The notes below the pieces were generated by a model, which saw only the letters and a program-made list of their open reading frames with translations, did not search any database and had not been told where the DNA came from. The position numbers and the translations under genes are program-made. From positions 1 through 64,000 of the forward strand of contig NZ_JASITA010000007.1 in NCBI RefSeq assembly GCF_030063415.1: a stretch of 64,000 nucleotides of DNA, in the 5' to 3' direction. Shown piece by piece: positions 17,690 to 27,546 of this stretch (positions are counted from its first letter, which is position 1; the number at the start of each line of letters is the position of its first letter). Origin of the DNA: Streptomyces sp. H27-C3. Its GTDB lineage: Bacteria > Actinomycetota > Actinomycetes > Streptomycetales > Streptomycetaceae.

Positions 17690-20401
17690 GTGGTAGAGAC
17701 AGCATCGAAGAAGAGCGCAGAAATCCGTCCCCGCCTGCTCCTCATGGACGGGCACTCCCTGGCGTACCGGGCGTTCTTCGCGCTGCCCGCGGAGAACTTC
17801 ACGACCGCGAGCGGCCAGCCGACGAATGCCATTTACGGCTTCGCGTCGATGCTGGCGAACACGCTGCGCGACGAAGCGCCCACGCATTTCGCGGTGGCCT
17901 TCGACGTGTCGCGCAAAACGTGGCGGTCGGACGAGTTCCCCGAGTACAAGGCGAATCGCTCCAAGACCCCCGACGAGTTCAAGGGGCAGGTCGAGCTGAT
18001 CGGCGAGCTGCTCGACGCGATGCACGCGGACCGGTTCGCGATCGACGGGTTCGAGGCGGACGACGTCATCGCGACCCTGGCGACGCAGGCCGAGGCCGCC
18101 GGTTTCGACGTGCTGATCGTCACGGGCGACCGGGACTCCTTCCAGTTGATCAGCGAGCGCGTCACCGTGCTGTACCCGACCAAGGGCGTCTCGGAGCTGA
18201 CCCGCTTCACGCCCGATAAGGTCGAGGAGAAGTACGGGCTCACCCCGCAGCAGTACCCGGACTTCGCTGCGCTGCGTGGCGACCCCTCGGACAACCTGCC
18301 GGGCATCCCGGGCGTCGGCGAGAAGACGGCCGCGAAGTGGATCAATCAGTTCGGTTCGTTCGCCGAGCTGGTGGAGCGCGCCGACGAGGTCAAGGGCAAG
18401 GCGGGGCAGAGCTTCCGCGACCACCTGGACGCCGTGAAGCTCAACCGCCGCCTCACCGAGATGGTGCGCGACGTGGAGCTGCCCAAGGGGCCCGCCGACC
18501 TTGAGCGCGCCCCGTACGACCGCGAGGCGATGCTGGGCGTCCTGGACGTCCTGGAGATTCGCAACCCGAGCCTGCGGGAGCGGCTGCTCGCCGTGGACCC
18601 GGGCGCCGTGGAGGAGGAGGCCGCGGCCCCCGCCGCCGGCATCGCCATCGACGGCACGGTCCTCGGCTCCGGTGAGCTCGCGCCCTGGCTGGCGGTCCAC
18701 GGTGATCAGCCGCTCGGTGTCGCCACCGTCGACGCCTGGGCGCTGGGCACGGGCAGCGTCAGCGAGATCGCGCTCGCCGCGGCCGACGGCGCCGCCGCCT
18801 GGTTCGACACCACGCAGCTCGACGAGGGCGACGAGAAGTCCTTCGCCGCCTGGATCGCGGACCCCGCCAGGCCCAAGGTCATGCACAACGCCAAGGGCGT
18901 GATGCGGGTCTTCCCCGAGCACGGCTGGCAGGTCGACGGTGTCTCCATGGACACCGCGCTGGCCGCCTACCTGGTCAAGCCGGGGCGCCGCTCGTTCGCG
19001 CTGGACGCGCTGTCCGTGGAGTACCTCGGCCGTGAGCTGGCCCCGGCCGCGTCCGCCGACGGCCAGCTGGCCTTCGGCACCGACGAGCAGGCCGAGGCCG
19101 ACGCCCTGATGACGCAGGCCCGCGCCGTCCTGGACCTGGGCGACGCCTTCACGGAGCGCCTGAAGGAAGTCGGCGCGACCGACCTGCTGCACGACATCGA
19201 GCTGCCCACCTCCATTCTGCTGGCCCGCCTGGAGCGGCACGGCATCGCCGCCGACCGCGCCCATCTCGACACCATGGAGCAGCAGTTCGCGGCCGCCGTG
19301 CAGCATGCGGTGGCGGAGGCGCACGACGCGGCGGGGCGCGAGTTCAACCTCGGCTCGCCCAAGCAGCTCCAGGAGATCCTCTTCGGCGAGCTGGCGCTGC
19401 CCAAGACGAAGAAGACCAAGACCGGTTACACCACGGACGCGGACGCCCTGGCGTGGCTGGCGGCGCAGACCGAGCACGAGCTGCCGGTCATCATGCTGCG
19501 CCACCGCGAGCAGGCCAAGCTGCGCGTCACCGTCGAGGGTCTCGTCAAGACCATCGCGTCGGACGGCCGGATCCACACCACGTACAACCAGACGGTGGCG
19601 GCCACCGGCCGGCTCTCCTCCACCGAGCCCAATCTGCAGAACATTCCGGTGCGTACGGACGAGGGCCGGGCCATCCGCCGTGGCTTCGTCGTCGGCGAGG
19701 GTTACGCATGCCTGATGACCGCCGACTACAGCCAGATCGAGCTTCGCGTGATGGCGCACCTGTCGGAGGACGCGGGACTCATCGAGGCGTTCGCCACCGG
19801 TGAGGACCTGCACACCACGGTCGCCTCCCAGGTGTTCGGCGTGGAGAAGTCCCAGGTCGACCCGGAGATGCGCCGCAAGATCAAGGCCATGTCGTACGGA
19901 CTGGCCTACGGCCTCTCGGCCTTCGGCCTGTCCCAGCAGCTGAACATCGACGCGGGTGAGGCCCGCGGGCTGATGGACACCTTCTTCGAGCGGTTCGGCG
20001 GTGTACGGGACTATCTGCAGCGCGCTGTCGAGGAGGCCCGCGCCACCGGGTACACCGAGACGATGCTCGGCCGCCGCCGCTATCTGCCGGACCTCAACAG
20101 TGACAACCGCCAGCGCCGCGAGATGGCCGAGCGGATGGCGCTCAACGCCCCGATCCAGGGCACGGCTGCCGACATTGTCAAGGTCGCCATGCTCAGGGTC
20201 GACAAGGCCCTCGAAGAGGCCGGGCTGACCTCGCGGATGCTGCTCCAGGTGCACGACGAAATCGTGCTGGAGATCGCCAAGGGCGAGCGCGAGCGGGTCG
20301 AGGAGATCGTGCGCCGCGAGATGGCCGCCGCCGTCGAGCTGAACGCTCCGCTCGACGTGTCGGTGGGAGTGGGCACCGACTGGGAGTCCGCCGCGCACTG
20401 A
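17690..20401 (+). CDS. polA: DNA polymerase I
   Basis: This 903-residue polymerase works in repair and Okazaki-fragment processing. The N-terminal 5'-3' exonuclease (about residues 10-300) opens with LLLMDGHSLAYRAFF and holds the FEADDVIATLA and GDRDSFQL metal motifs. The middle region corresponds to the 3'-5' exonuclease fold but lacks the clear Asp/Glu catalytic set, as in other actinobacterial enzymes, so proofreading is doubtful. The polymerase domain has motif A DYSQIELRVMAHL, the O-helix RRKIKAMSYGLAYG and motif C QVHDEIV. I chose GTG 17690 because it directly precedes VETASKK and is placed correctly behind TAGGAT; the open frame runs to 17540, but those residues are not family-like. 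Confidence 0.97.
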   Translation: MVETASKKSAEIRPRLLLMDGHSLAYRAFFALPAENFTTASGQPTNAIYGFASMLANTLRDEAPTHFAVAFDVSRKTWRSDEFPEYKANRSKTPDEFKGQVELIGELLDAMHADRFAIDGFEADDVIATLATQAEAAGFDVLIVTGDRDSFQLISERVTVLYPTKGVSELTRFTPDKVEEKYGLTPQQYPDFAALRGDPSDNLPGIPGVGEKTAAKWINQFGSFAELVERADEVKGKAGQSFRDHLDAVKLNRRLTEMVRDVELPKGPADLERAPYDREAMLGVLDVLEIRNPSLRERLLAVDPGAVEEEAAAPAAGIAIDGTVLGSGELAPWLAVHGDQPLGVATVDAWALGTGSVSEIALAAADGAAAWFDTTQLDEGDEKSFAAWIADPARPKVMHNAKGVMRVFPEHGWQVDGVSMDTALAAYLVKPGRRSFALDALSVEYLGRELAPAASADGQLAFGTDEQAEADALMTQARAVLDLGDAFTERLKEVGATDLLHDIELPTSILLARLERHGIAADRAHLDTMEQQFAAAVQHAVAEAHDAAGREFNLGSPKQLQEILFGELALPKTKKTKTGYTTDADALAWLAAQTEHELPVIMLRHREQAKLRVTVEGLVKTIASDGRIHTTYNQTVAATGRLSSTEPNLQNIPVRTDEGRAIRRGFVVGEGYACLMTADYSQIELRVMAHLSEDAGLIEAFATGEDLHTTVASQVFGVEKSQVDPEMRRKIKAMSYGLAYGLSAFGLSQQLNIDAGEARGLMDTFFERFGGVRDYLQRAVEEARATGYTETMLGRRRYLPDLNSDNRQRREMAERMALNAPIQGTAADIVKVAMLRVDKALEEAGLTSRMLLQVHDEIVLEIAKGERERVEEIVRREMAAAVELNAPLDVSVGVGTDWESAAH

Positions 20402-20415
20402 CCCGCAGGGCCGGC

Positions 20416-20468
20416 GGCCCGCTCACTCGTTCCGAGTCGGAGTACGACAAGGAATGGGCGAGCGGGCC
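20416..20468. terminator. Possible bidirectional terminator between polA and the DUF4184 gene
   Basis: GGCCCGCTC (20416-20424) pairs with GAGCGGGCC (20460-20468), with an inner ACTCG/CGAGT hairpin. It lies between two convergent genes. The long loop makes it less certain than other terminators here. Confidence 0.5.
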
Positions 20469-20490
20469 TTCCCGCCCAAGGCGGAGTGCG

Positions 20491-21372
20491 TCAGCGCCCC
20501 CGGTCGGCGACCGTGGAACCGACCGCCGCCGCGTCCGGCGCCGCTTGGCCGGGACCGGCTGCGTCGCGGCCCCGGCCCCGCTGCCGCAGCCGTACTCCCG
20601 CCGCGTACAGCACCAGCCCCGCCGCCAGCCCCGCACCGGCCCCGAAGCACGCGGTCGGGACGAAGTCCAGCGGCTGCAACGGCACGGTGTCCATGGCGAT
20701 CAGGCGCAGACACCGGTGTGCGACGCCCATCAGAACGCACACCCCCAGCAGAGCGGCGGCCGCCCACTGCCCCCGCGCGTCCAGCAGCGGTACGGAAGCG
20801 GGCGCCTCCCCGTCGGGACCGCGCCGCAGCGCGGTGACGGTGAACCACCCGATCACCACGAGGGCGAGCGCTGAACTGCCGTACTGCGCGTACGAGTACA
20901 CCGGGAAGCCCGCGACCGACTCACCGAGCGCCGGCAGAGCTCGCACACCCCATCGGTCCAGGTGCGTGAAGCTGTCCCAGAGGACATGCGTGCACGCGCC
21001 GACGGTCGCCGACAGGACGAACCGCCAGGCCAGCGAGGAGAGTCGCATGCCGTGCCAGTCGCTGCCACGGACAAAACGGTGGAAGCGCGCCTGGCGGTGG
21101 CGCGGCACCAGCGCCAGCAGCGGCTCGCGCATCAGCAGCCATATCCCCACCAGGGCCGCCGTGATCAGCACGTCGACGGTGACGATGCCCGGCAGCGAGT
21201 GGGTGACGTCCCCGAAGGTCATCGCTGCCGGGATCGCGGTGGCGGCGAAGTACGTCATGTCCGGTGCGAAGGACCCGGCGACGAGCGCCGAGGCGAACAA
21301 CGGGCCGCGCGCGGTCCCGTCGCGTCGCATGCCCGGCAGTACCGCCGCGGCATGACTGAGTGTGAACGGCAA
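20491..21372 (-). CDS. DUF4184 family membrane protein
   Basis: This 293-residue membrane protein starts with MPFTLSHAAAVLP, the hallmark of DUF4184. It has about six transmembrane segments and conserved polar residues: GSFAPDMTYF in the first loop, and HVLWDSFTHLDRWG, which resembles a metal-dependent membrane hydrolase or chaperone-type site (YdjM/DUF457-like). The biochemical function is not established. The C-terminal ~30 residues are charged and probably cytoplasmic. It converges on polA and is transcribed alone, divergent from the transglycosylase gene. Confidence 0.85.
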   Translation of the reverse strand: MPFTLSHAAAVLPGMRRDGTARGPLFASALVAGSFAPDMTYFAATAIPAAMTFGDVTHSLPGIVTVDVLITAALVGIWLLMREPLLALVPRHRQARFHRFVRGSDWHGMRLSSLAWRFVLSATVGACTHVLWDSFTHLDRWGVRALPALGESVAGFPVYSYAQYGSSALALVVIGWFTVTALRRGPDGEAPASVPLLDARGQWAAAALLGVCVLMGVAHRCLRLIAMDTVPLQPLDFVPTACFGAGAGLAAGLVLYAAGVRLRQRGRGRDAAGPGQAAPDAAAVGSTVADRGR

Positions 21373-21578
21373 GGACCCCCCTCGGACCGCTTCTGAGCGG
21401 CGTCGAACAGTGCCGATCAGTATGCGGGACGTTTACGGGCGAGTGTCCTGAGCCACCCGCCATGTGAAGAACCGGCAATAAAGGGGCAGGGATCGGTGCT
21501 CCGGCGCGGCGAGTTGTCGTAGTGTCGCGTGAGTCCTGACGCTGGGGAGCGCGGGCATCGACGGGGAGGGCCTTACGT

Positions 21579-23333
21579 ATGACAGCGCAATTCGGTCGCA
21601 GGCTGCGCAAGGGGGCCACAGCCACCACAGTGGCGGCGCTCGCCGTGGCAGCGCTTTCGGCCTCGCAGGCGCCCGGCATCACGCACGCTCACGGCGACCA
21701 GCCGGCCGCGGGGGCGACCGATACTCCGGACACCCCGGTGACCGGTGACTCGCCGTACTACACCGATCTTCCGCCGCTGCGCACCCCCGACAAGCCGGGC
21801 ACTTCGGTCGACCTCCCGGGCTCGCCCGGTTCGGCTGAAGCGGGCATACCGTCCTCGGTGCTGGCCGCGTACAAGCGGGCGGAGGCCGCCATCAAGGTCT
21901 CCGACCCCGGCTGCCGCCTCCCCTGGCAACTGCTCGCGGCGATAGGCAAGGTCGAGTCCGGACAGGCGAGTGGCGGCGCGGTCGACGACAACGGCACCAC
22001 CCTGAAGCCGATTCTCGGCCCCAAGCTCGACGGCGTCGGGTTCGCCAACATCTCCGACACCGACAACGGCGCGTACGACGGCGACGTGACGCACGACCGC
22101 GCGGTCGGCCCGATGCAGTTCATCCCCTCGACCTGGGCGACCTGGGGCCAGGACGGCAACGGCGACGGCAAGAAGAACCCGAACAACATCTACGACGCGG
22201 CGCTCGGCGCGGGACGCTACCTCTGCGCCAACAACCGGGACGTGTCGGCCAAGGACGACCTCGACGCGGCGATCCTGGGCTACAACCGGTCGACGGAGTA
22301 CCTGCGTACGGTCCTGTCCTGGTTCGAGTACTACAAGAGCGGCAGCCACGAGGTCCCGGACGGCGAGGGCGTCCTGCCCGGCAGCTCCCTGCCCGACATC
22401 AATCCCATCGGGGCAGGACAGCCCACCCCCGGTACGAGCCCCACGCCGGGGCCGAGCCCGTCAGGCCCGAGCGCGCCGGGGCCCACCGAGCCGGGCAAGC
22501 CGACGCCTCCTTCGACGACCCCGCCGACCGAGCCGACGCCGCCCACCACCCCGCCGACCAAGCCCACCCCGCCGGCCCCCGCGCCGCTCACCGCCCTGGA
22601 GCGCCTCGGCGCACGGACGGTCACCGCCACCGCCGGCGAGAACTTCGCCGACCGGCTGCGGGTGCGCGGCGAGACCGCCGCGGGCAAGGTGGTCAAGGGC
22701 GCCAAGGTCCAGTTCCAGATCGTCGGCGAAACCGGCGCCCGCTTCCCGGGCGGCGTGCTGCGCGTCACCGCCACCACCGGCGCCGACGGCATCGCCGCCG
22801 CCCCCGCCCTGAGCGCGGGGCAGCGGACCGGCACCTTCACCGTCCGCGCCAAGGCGCTCAGCACCACCGCGCCCACCACCGACTTCGGCGCGACCGTCAA
22901 GGCCAAGCCCGCACCGGACCCCAAGTCCGACGCGCTGGCTCGTACGTCCGACAAGGCACTCACGGCCCAGACCGGCGGTTCGTTCGCCGACCTCGTCGAG
23001 CTGAAGGCGACGTACAAGAGCAAGGCCGCCGCGGGCATCGGGGTGAGTGCCTCGCTGGTCACCGATGGTGATACGCCGGTGGAGAACGACAAGGGCCCGT
23101 ACTTCAAGGACGCCGCGGACAAGGCGGTCCGCGCACTGACCGGCCTGAAGACCGACGCCAATGGTCTGGTGAAGCTCCCGAAGATCTACACCGACGGGAA
23201 CGCGGGCACCTACAAGCTCCGCCTCACCACCGAGGACGGCGTGGTCCTGACCGTCGAGCTGACCGTCACCGCGGCGCCCACCACGCCGCCGACGGGCACT
23301 CCCCCCACGACCCCCACCACACCCGGCGCGTAG
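21579..23333 (+). CDS. Secreted lytic transglycosylase with Pro-rich linker and C-terminal Ig-like repeats
   Basis: This 584-residue exported protein has an N-terminal signal (RRLRKGA, then a hydrophobic segment ending near residue 33). A catalytic SLT/MltB-like domain (about 85-255) follows, with the likely catalytic glutamate E126 in GKVESGQ, then AVGPMQFIPSTWATWG and GYNRSTEYLRTVL. Next is a Pro/Thr/Gly-rich linker (about 270-345). The C-terminus carries two related beta-sandwich domains, each opening with a similar segment (TVTATAGENFADRLRV and ALTAQTGGSFADLVEL), so they look like a tandem duplication of a cell-wall-binding or Ig-like module. It should cleave peptidoglycan glycan strands outside the membrane. 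It is a single-gene unit closed by a hairpin. Confidence 0.88.
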   Translation: MTAQFGRRLRKGATATTVAALAVAALSASQAPGITHAHGDQPAAGATDTPDTPVTGDSPYYTDLPPLRTPDKPGTSVDLPGSPGSAEAGIPSSVLAAYKRAEAAIKVSDPGCRLPWQLLAAIGKVESGQASGGAVDDNGTTLKPILGPKLDGVGFANISDTDNGAYDGDVTHDRAVGPMQFIPSTWATWGQDGNGDGKKNPNNIYDAALGAGRYLCANNRDVSAKDDLDAAILGYNRSTEYLRTVLSWFEYYKSGSHEVPDGEGVLPGSSLPDINPIGAGQPTPGTSPTPGPSPSGPSAPGPTEPGKPTPPSTTPPTEPTPPTTPPTKPTPPAPAPLTALERLGARTVTATAGENFADRLRVRGETAAGKVVKGAKVQFQIVGETGARFPGGVLRVTATTGADGIAAAPALSAGQRTGTFTVRAKALSTTAPTTDFGATVKAKPAPDPKSDALARTSDKALTAQTGGSFADLVELKATYKSKAAAGIGVSASLVTDGDTPVENDKGPYFKDAADKAVRALTGLKTDANGLVKLPKIYTDGNAGTYKLRLTTEDGVVLTVELTVTAAPTTPPTGTPPTTPTTPGA

Positions 23334-23353
23334 CCGCGCACAGCCGAACTGCC

Positions 23354-23390
23354 GCTGCCCCGACCGGACCTGCGCACCGGGCGGGGCAGC
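23354..23390 (+). terminator. Terminator of the transglycosylase gene
   Basis: GCTGCCCCG / CGGGGCAGC, 9-bp perfect stem with an inner CCGG/CCGG pairing in the loop, starting 20 bp after the stop codon. Confidence 0.65.
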
Positions 23391-23492
23391 TGCATGTTCG
23401 CGCGAAGTGTCCGCGCACCGCCTTCTCATCTGGCCGACGCGTTGCTACGGTGCCCCCGCCCTGATGATGCATCAGATGCCGGGAGGTCGAGC

Positions 23493-23630
23493 ATGCGTGC
23501 TCTCGTCGCCGCCGCCATCGGGCTGGCCGCCGCCCTCGCCCTCGTCCTGACCGTCACGGCCGCCGGCGCCCCACCGGGGGAGACCTCGCCCAAGCCGCTG
23601 CTGACCACCGTTCCCGGGCCGAAGAAGTAG
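23493..23630 (+). CDS. 45-residue membrane peptide, SPW_0924-like
   Basis: A very small gene with a strong GGGAGGT ribosome site and ATG at 23493. The product has one hydrophobic segment (residues ~3-24) and an exported-looking tail with PPGETSPKPLLTTVP. From memory this matches the small Streptomyces family labelled SPW_0924, whose function is unknown. It ends 13 bp before the GTG of the DUF3068 gene, so the two are probably co-transcribed. Confidence 0.75.
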   Translation: MRALVAAAIGLAAALALVLTVTAAGAPPGETSPKPLLTTVPGPKK

Positions 23631-23643
23631 TGGGGGCCGCACC

Positions 23644-24648
23644 GTGCGCCGTAAAGCCAGCCTGATCCTGCTCGCCTTCGCGGTCTTCTTCGCCGCCATG
23701 TCACCGTTGCTGCGCTGGTACGCGTTCCCGCGGCTCGCCAAGATCCCGCCCAGCCAGTACCAGGAGGCCGTGTTGGAGGCGAAGCCCGCGACCCTTCTCG
23801 ACTACGGCACCATGAAGGCCGAAGAGGTCGAGAAGCTCACCATCGTGCAAACCCTCAAGGGCAACGTCGAGGAGTCCGAGAAGATCGAGCGCAGCGCGGG
23901 ACGCGACGTCGTCGTCTGGGACGCCCTGTCGTACGTCGAGGGGCCCGACGGCAAAATGGTCTCGGCTCTCCCCGAGCGCTACATCTTCGACGCCCACAGC
24001 CAGGCACCGGTGCACGCCACCGGCGAGATGGTCGACGGTGACGCGGTCAGGCGCGAGGGCATCGAGTTCAAGTGGCCCTTCCTCACCGAGAAGCGCGACT
24101 ACGAGTACTTCGACGCGCAGACCCGCACCGCCGCCCCGATCCATTACAAGGGGACCCAGGACTTCCGCGGGCTCGAGGTCTACTACTTCGAGCAGACCAT
24201 CCCCTGGACCAAGGTCAAGTACCCGAAGAAGCTGCCCATGCCGGGCGTCGACGCGTCCAAGCTGGAGGAGCAGACGGGCACCACCCGCTGGTACACCACG
24301 AAGCGGATGTTCTGGGTCGAGCCCGTGACCGGCGCCCCGGTCAACGGTGAGGAGGTCCACAAGGAGGAGCTGCGCGGCGGGACCCTGCTGGGAGGCCGCG
24401 ACAAGGTCACCGCCTTCTCCGGACATGTGAAGATGCGCGCCGACTACATCGACTCCACCGTCGACCTCGTCAAGTCCAACCGCCTCATGGTCCTGCTGCT
24501 CACGGCCTACCTCCCCTGGGGCTTCCTGGTGCCGGCCGTCGCCCTGCTGGCCCTCGCCCTGTTCCTGGAGGCCCGCAGCCGAAGGCCTGGCGACCCCGCG
24601 CGGGCGGGCACCGCGTCCCCGGCGCCCGAACCGGTCGGCAGCACCTGA
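23644..24648 (+). CDS. DUF3068 (PorA-family) membrane protein
   Basis: This 334-residue protein has a membrane segment at each end (about residues 5-25 and 285-308) and a large extracellular beta-rich domain between them. The pattern RYAFPRLAKIP-like start (here RWYAFPRLAKIP), VVWDALSYVEGPDG and GHVKMRADYIDSTVD matches DUF3068/PorA family proteins of actinobacteria. Family members are annotated as porin-like in mycolic-acid bacteria, but a pore role in Streptomyces is not shown. The GTG start follows the 45-aa peptide closely. Confidence 0.85.
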   Translation: MRRKASLILLAFAVFFAAMSPLLRWYAFPRLAKIPPSQYQEAVLEAKPATLLDYGTMKAEEVEKLTIVQTLKGNVEESEKIERSAGRDVVVWDALSYVEGPDGKMVSALPERYIFDAHSQAPVHATGEMVDGDAVRREGIEFKWPFLTEKRDYEYFDAQTRTAAPIHYKGTQDFRGLEVYYFEQTIPWTKVKYPKKLPMPGVDASKLEEQTGTTRWYTTKRMFWVEPVTGAPVNGEEVHKEELRGGTLLGGRDKVTAFSGHVKMRADYIDSTVDLVKSNRLMVLLLTAYLPWGFLVPAVALLALALFLEARSRRPGDPARAGTASPAPEPVGST

Positions 24649-24686
24649 GGCAGGTGAACCCCTGTCCGGATCACCGACTTTCCTGC

Positions 24687-27260
24687 TCAGCCCCGGCTGA
24701 GCCGCGCCTTCGTGTACCGCGTCGGCACGGCCCCCGCCGGGTCCTCCGGCCACGGGTGCTTCGGGTAGCGGCCGCGCAGATCCGCACGCACCGCGCGGTA
24801 TCCGTCGCGCCAGAAGGACGCCAGATCGGCCGTGACGGCGGCCGGGTGCCCCGCGGGGGAGAGCAGGTGCACCAGCACCGGCACACCCGCCACCCGCGGC
24901 GTCTCGGGGAGCCCGAACATCTCCTGGAGCTTCACCGCGAGTACGGGCTGCTCCCCGCCGTACTCGACCCTCACCCGCGATCCGCTGGGCACCTCGATGC
25001 GCTCCGGCGCCAGCTCGTCCAGCCGGGCGGCCTCGCCCGACGCCCAGGGCAGCAGTCGGTTCAGCCCCTGGGCCGCACTGATCCGCCCCAGGTCGGACCG
25101 GCGCCGGGCGCGGGACAGCTCCGGCTCCAGCCATGCGTCGATACGGGCCGGGTCCGCCAGCGCGGCGTCCGACACATCGGGCCAGGGCGCGCCCCTGACC
25201 CGGTGCAGGAACGCCAGCCGGTCCCGCAGGGCCTGCGCGTCGCGCGACCACCGCAGCAGGCCCAGACCCTCCCGCCGCAGCCCGTCGAGCAGTGCGTTCC
25301 GTACGAGCGCCTTGTCCGGAGTCTTCAGCGGTCGTACGGCCAACTCGACCGCCCCGAGCCGCTCCACGTGCCGGGCCACGATGTCCCCGCCCTCCCAGCG
25401 GACCTCCTCGCCGCGGGCGAGAAGGTGTTCGGCGGCCATCCGCGCGGTGTCCTCGTCGATGACCGCGGCGAGCCGCACGCGCGCGGAGGGAGCGTGAACG
25501 GGACGGTCGGCGACGGCGATCGCCAGCCAGGGCGCACTGCGCAGCCGTGATCCGTCACCGAGCTCGGCCCCGGTGCCCGAGGCCATCAGGAAGGCCCCCT
25601 CGCCGCGGGCCCTGGCCACCCGTTCGGGAAACGCGAACGCGGCCACGAGCCCGGCGACGGCGTCATCGCTCGCGGAGGTGGACGCGGAGGTGGCTCCGGG
25701 CGCGGACGAGGCTCCGGTGGGGCCGCTCGCGGTGGTGCCCGCGCGGGACCCCGCGCCGCCCGCCGTTGCCAGACGCTTCGCCTCCTGGCGCCAGCGCGCC
25801 CCGTACGCGTCATTGCCCCGTTTGGCCGCTCGCCAGGCCGCCGCCAGGTCGTCCCCGTACTCCCTCGGAGGCTCCTCGCTGAGCAGCGCGACCACCTCCG
25901 CCGCCCGGCGTGCACCGACCTCCCGCGCGCCGTCGACGAGCGCCCGCGCGAGCCGGGGGTGCAGACCGAGGCGGGCCATCCGTACGCCGCGCTCCGTCGC
26001 ACGGCCCGCGCCGTCCACCGCGCCGATGGCGGCCAGTACCTCGCGCGCCGCGGCCATCGCGCCGCCCGGCGGTCGGTCGAGCAGGGCCAGGCCGCTCGCT
26101 TCCGGATCGCCCCAGCAGGCCACTTGAAGGGCGAACGCCGTCAGGTCCGCGACCTTGATCTCGGGGGCGGGGTAGCTCGCAAGCCGCCCGTTCTCCGCCT
26201 CGGACCAACAGCGGTAGACCGCGCCCGGCGCCTCACGCCCGGCCCGCCCCGCGCGCTGCCTGGACGCCGCCAGGGAGGCCCGCACGGTCGCCAGGGCGCT
26301 CAGCCCCCGCGCATGGTCGGTACGGGGCTCACGGGCCAGCCCGGAGTCCACGACGATCCGCACTCCGGGGACCGTCAGGCTCGACTCGGCCACCGACGTC
26401 GCGAGCACCACCCGGCGCGCACCGGCGCCCGACCCCGCGAGCACCGCGTCCTGCACCGCGGCCGGCGCGCGCCCGTGCACCTGGAGCACCTCGACGTCCA
26501 GACCGCCCAGCTGTCCGGCCACCCGTGCGATTTCACCGACGCCCGGGAGGAAGCACAGCACGTCGCCGGCCCGTTCGGTGAGGGCCCTGCGCACCACGGA
26601 CGCCACGTGCGTCAGCATCACCGGGTCGACCCGCATGCCGTGCGGCGGCCGTACCGGCCGCGCGGGCGGCGCCCACACGGTCTCGACGGGGTACGAGATC
26701 CCGCGCGCCTCCACCACGGGCGCGTCGTCGAGCAGCCGGGCCCAGCCTGCCGCGTCGGTGGTCGCGGACGCCGCGACGAGCCGCAGCTCGGGCCGCAGAG
26801 CCGCCCGTACGTCCAGCAGGAAGGCCGCGACGGTGTCCGCGTCGAGATGCCGCTCGTGGCACTCGTCGAGGACGACCACGTCGACCCCGGCCAACTCCTG
26901 GTCGCGCTGAAGGCGTTGCAGCAGGACACCGGTGGTCACGACCTCCACCACCGTCTCGCGCCCCACCACGCGCTCCCCGCGCACGGTGAACCCCACGCGC
27001 TCCCCGACGCTCTCGTCAAGGAGCCAGGCCATGCGCCTGGCTGCGGCGCGTGCGGCGATACGGCGGGGCTCCGCGACGACGACCCTGCGCACCGGGCGGC
27101 CCTCGTCGAGCAGCCCGGCCAGAACCAGCGGCACGAGCGTCGTCTTGCCCGTGCCGGGCGGGGCGCACAGGACGGCGGTGCCGTGCTCTTCCAGGGCGCG
27201 TTGCAGGTCGGGCAGAGCGGTGCGTACGGGGAGCTGGGCGAGGGCGTCGGTGCGAATCAC
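24687..27260 (-). CDS. hrpB: ATP-dependent helicase HrpB
   Basis: This 857-residue DExH-box helicase has Walker A PPGTGKT at residues ~34-40, motif II DECHERH, motif III SATTD, and motif VI QRAGRAGREAPG. The HA2-like and HrpB C-terminal domains follow, including HPWPEDP close to the end. HrpB proteins act on RNA or RNA-DNA structures; their role in Streptomyces is unclear. I place the start at the GTG at 27260, where family similarity begins (IRTDALAQLPV); the open frame runs further upstream into the GC-rich repeat. An internal Ser/Thr/Gly/Ala-rich stretch near residues 530-560 is an insertion of low complexity. It converges with the DUF3068 gene only 38 bp away. Confidence 0.93.
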   Translation of the reverse strand: MIRTDALAQLPVRTALPDLQRALEEHGTAVLCAPPGTGKTTLVPLVLAGLLDEGRPVRRVVVAEPRRIAARAAARRMAWLLDESVGERVGFTVRGERVVGRETVVEVVTTGVLLQRLQRDQELAGVDVVVLDECHERHLDADTVAAFLLDVRAALRPELRLVAASATTDAAGWARLLDDAPVVEARGISYPVETVWAPPARPVRPPHGMRVDPVMLTHVASVVRRALTERAGDVLCFLPGVGEIARVAGQLGGLDVEVLQVHGRAPAAVQDAVLAGSGAGARRVVLATSVAESSLTVPGVRIVVDSGLAREPRTDHARGLSALATVRASLAASRQRAGRAGREAPGAVYRCWSEAENGRLASYPAPEIKVADLTAFALQVACWGDPEASGLALLDRPPGGAMAAAREVLAAIGAVDGAGRATERGVRMARLGLHPRLARALVDGAREVGARRAAEVVALLSEEPPREYGDDLAAAWRAAKRGNDAYGARWRQEAKRLATAGGAGSRAGTTASGPTGASSAPGATSASTSASDDAVAGLVAAFAFPERVARARGEGAFLMASGTGAELGDGSRLRSAPWLAIAVADRPVHAPSARVRLAAVIDEDTARMAAEHLLARGEEVRWEGGDIVARHVERLGAVELAVRPLKTPDKALVRNALLDGLRREGLGLLRWSRDAQALRDRLAFLHRVRGAPWPDVSDAALADPARIDAWLEPELSRARRRSDLGRISAAQGLNRLLPWASGEAARLDELAPERIEVPSGSRVRVEYGGEQPVLAVKLQEMFGLPETPRVAGVPVLVHLLSPAGHPAAVTADLASFWRDGYRAVRADLRGRYPKHPWPEDPAGAVPTRYTKARLSRG

Positions 27261-27320
27261 GCCCCCAGTGTCGTGCCTGGGCGGTGCGGGGGGCGGGTGC
27301 GGGCCGGCCTGCGGCGCTGT

Positions 27321-27502
27321 TCCCCTACCCGCCCCTCCCCGAAGCCGGGGCAAGCCCCGGACCTCCGGACGCTCTGCGGGCGTGTCCTCAATCGCCGGAC
27401 GGGCTGAGAGTTTTCCGGATGCTGCGCATCTTCAGCCCGTCCGGCGGTTGACGACCGGGGTCCGGGGCAGAGCCCCGGTTGTGGGGAGGGGCGGGTAGGG
27501 GA
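27321..27502. repeat. GC-rich intergenic palindromic repeat, copy B
   Basis: A 20-bp perfect outer inverted repeat (27321-27340 against 27483-27502, TCCCCTACCCGCCCCTCCCC) encloses a 14-bp perfect inner one, GCCGGACGGGCTGA (27394-27407) against TCAGCCCGTCCGGC (27432-27445). The inner motif is the one found in copies A and C. It lies between hrpB and the methyltransferase gene and ends 44 bp before the 162-bp element. Confidence 0.8.
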
Positions 27503-27546
27503 CAAGGCCCCGCGCAGCGCCACGCCCCGAGCCTCCAGCCCCCTTT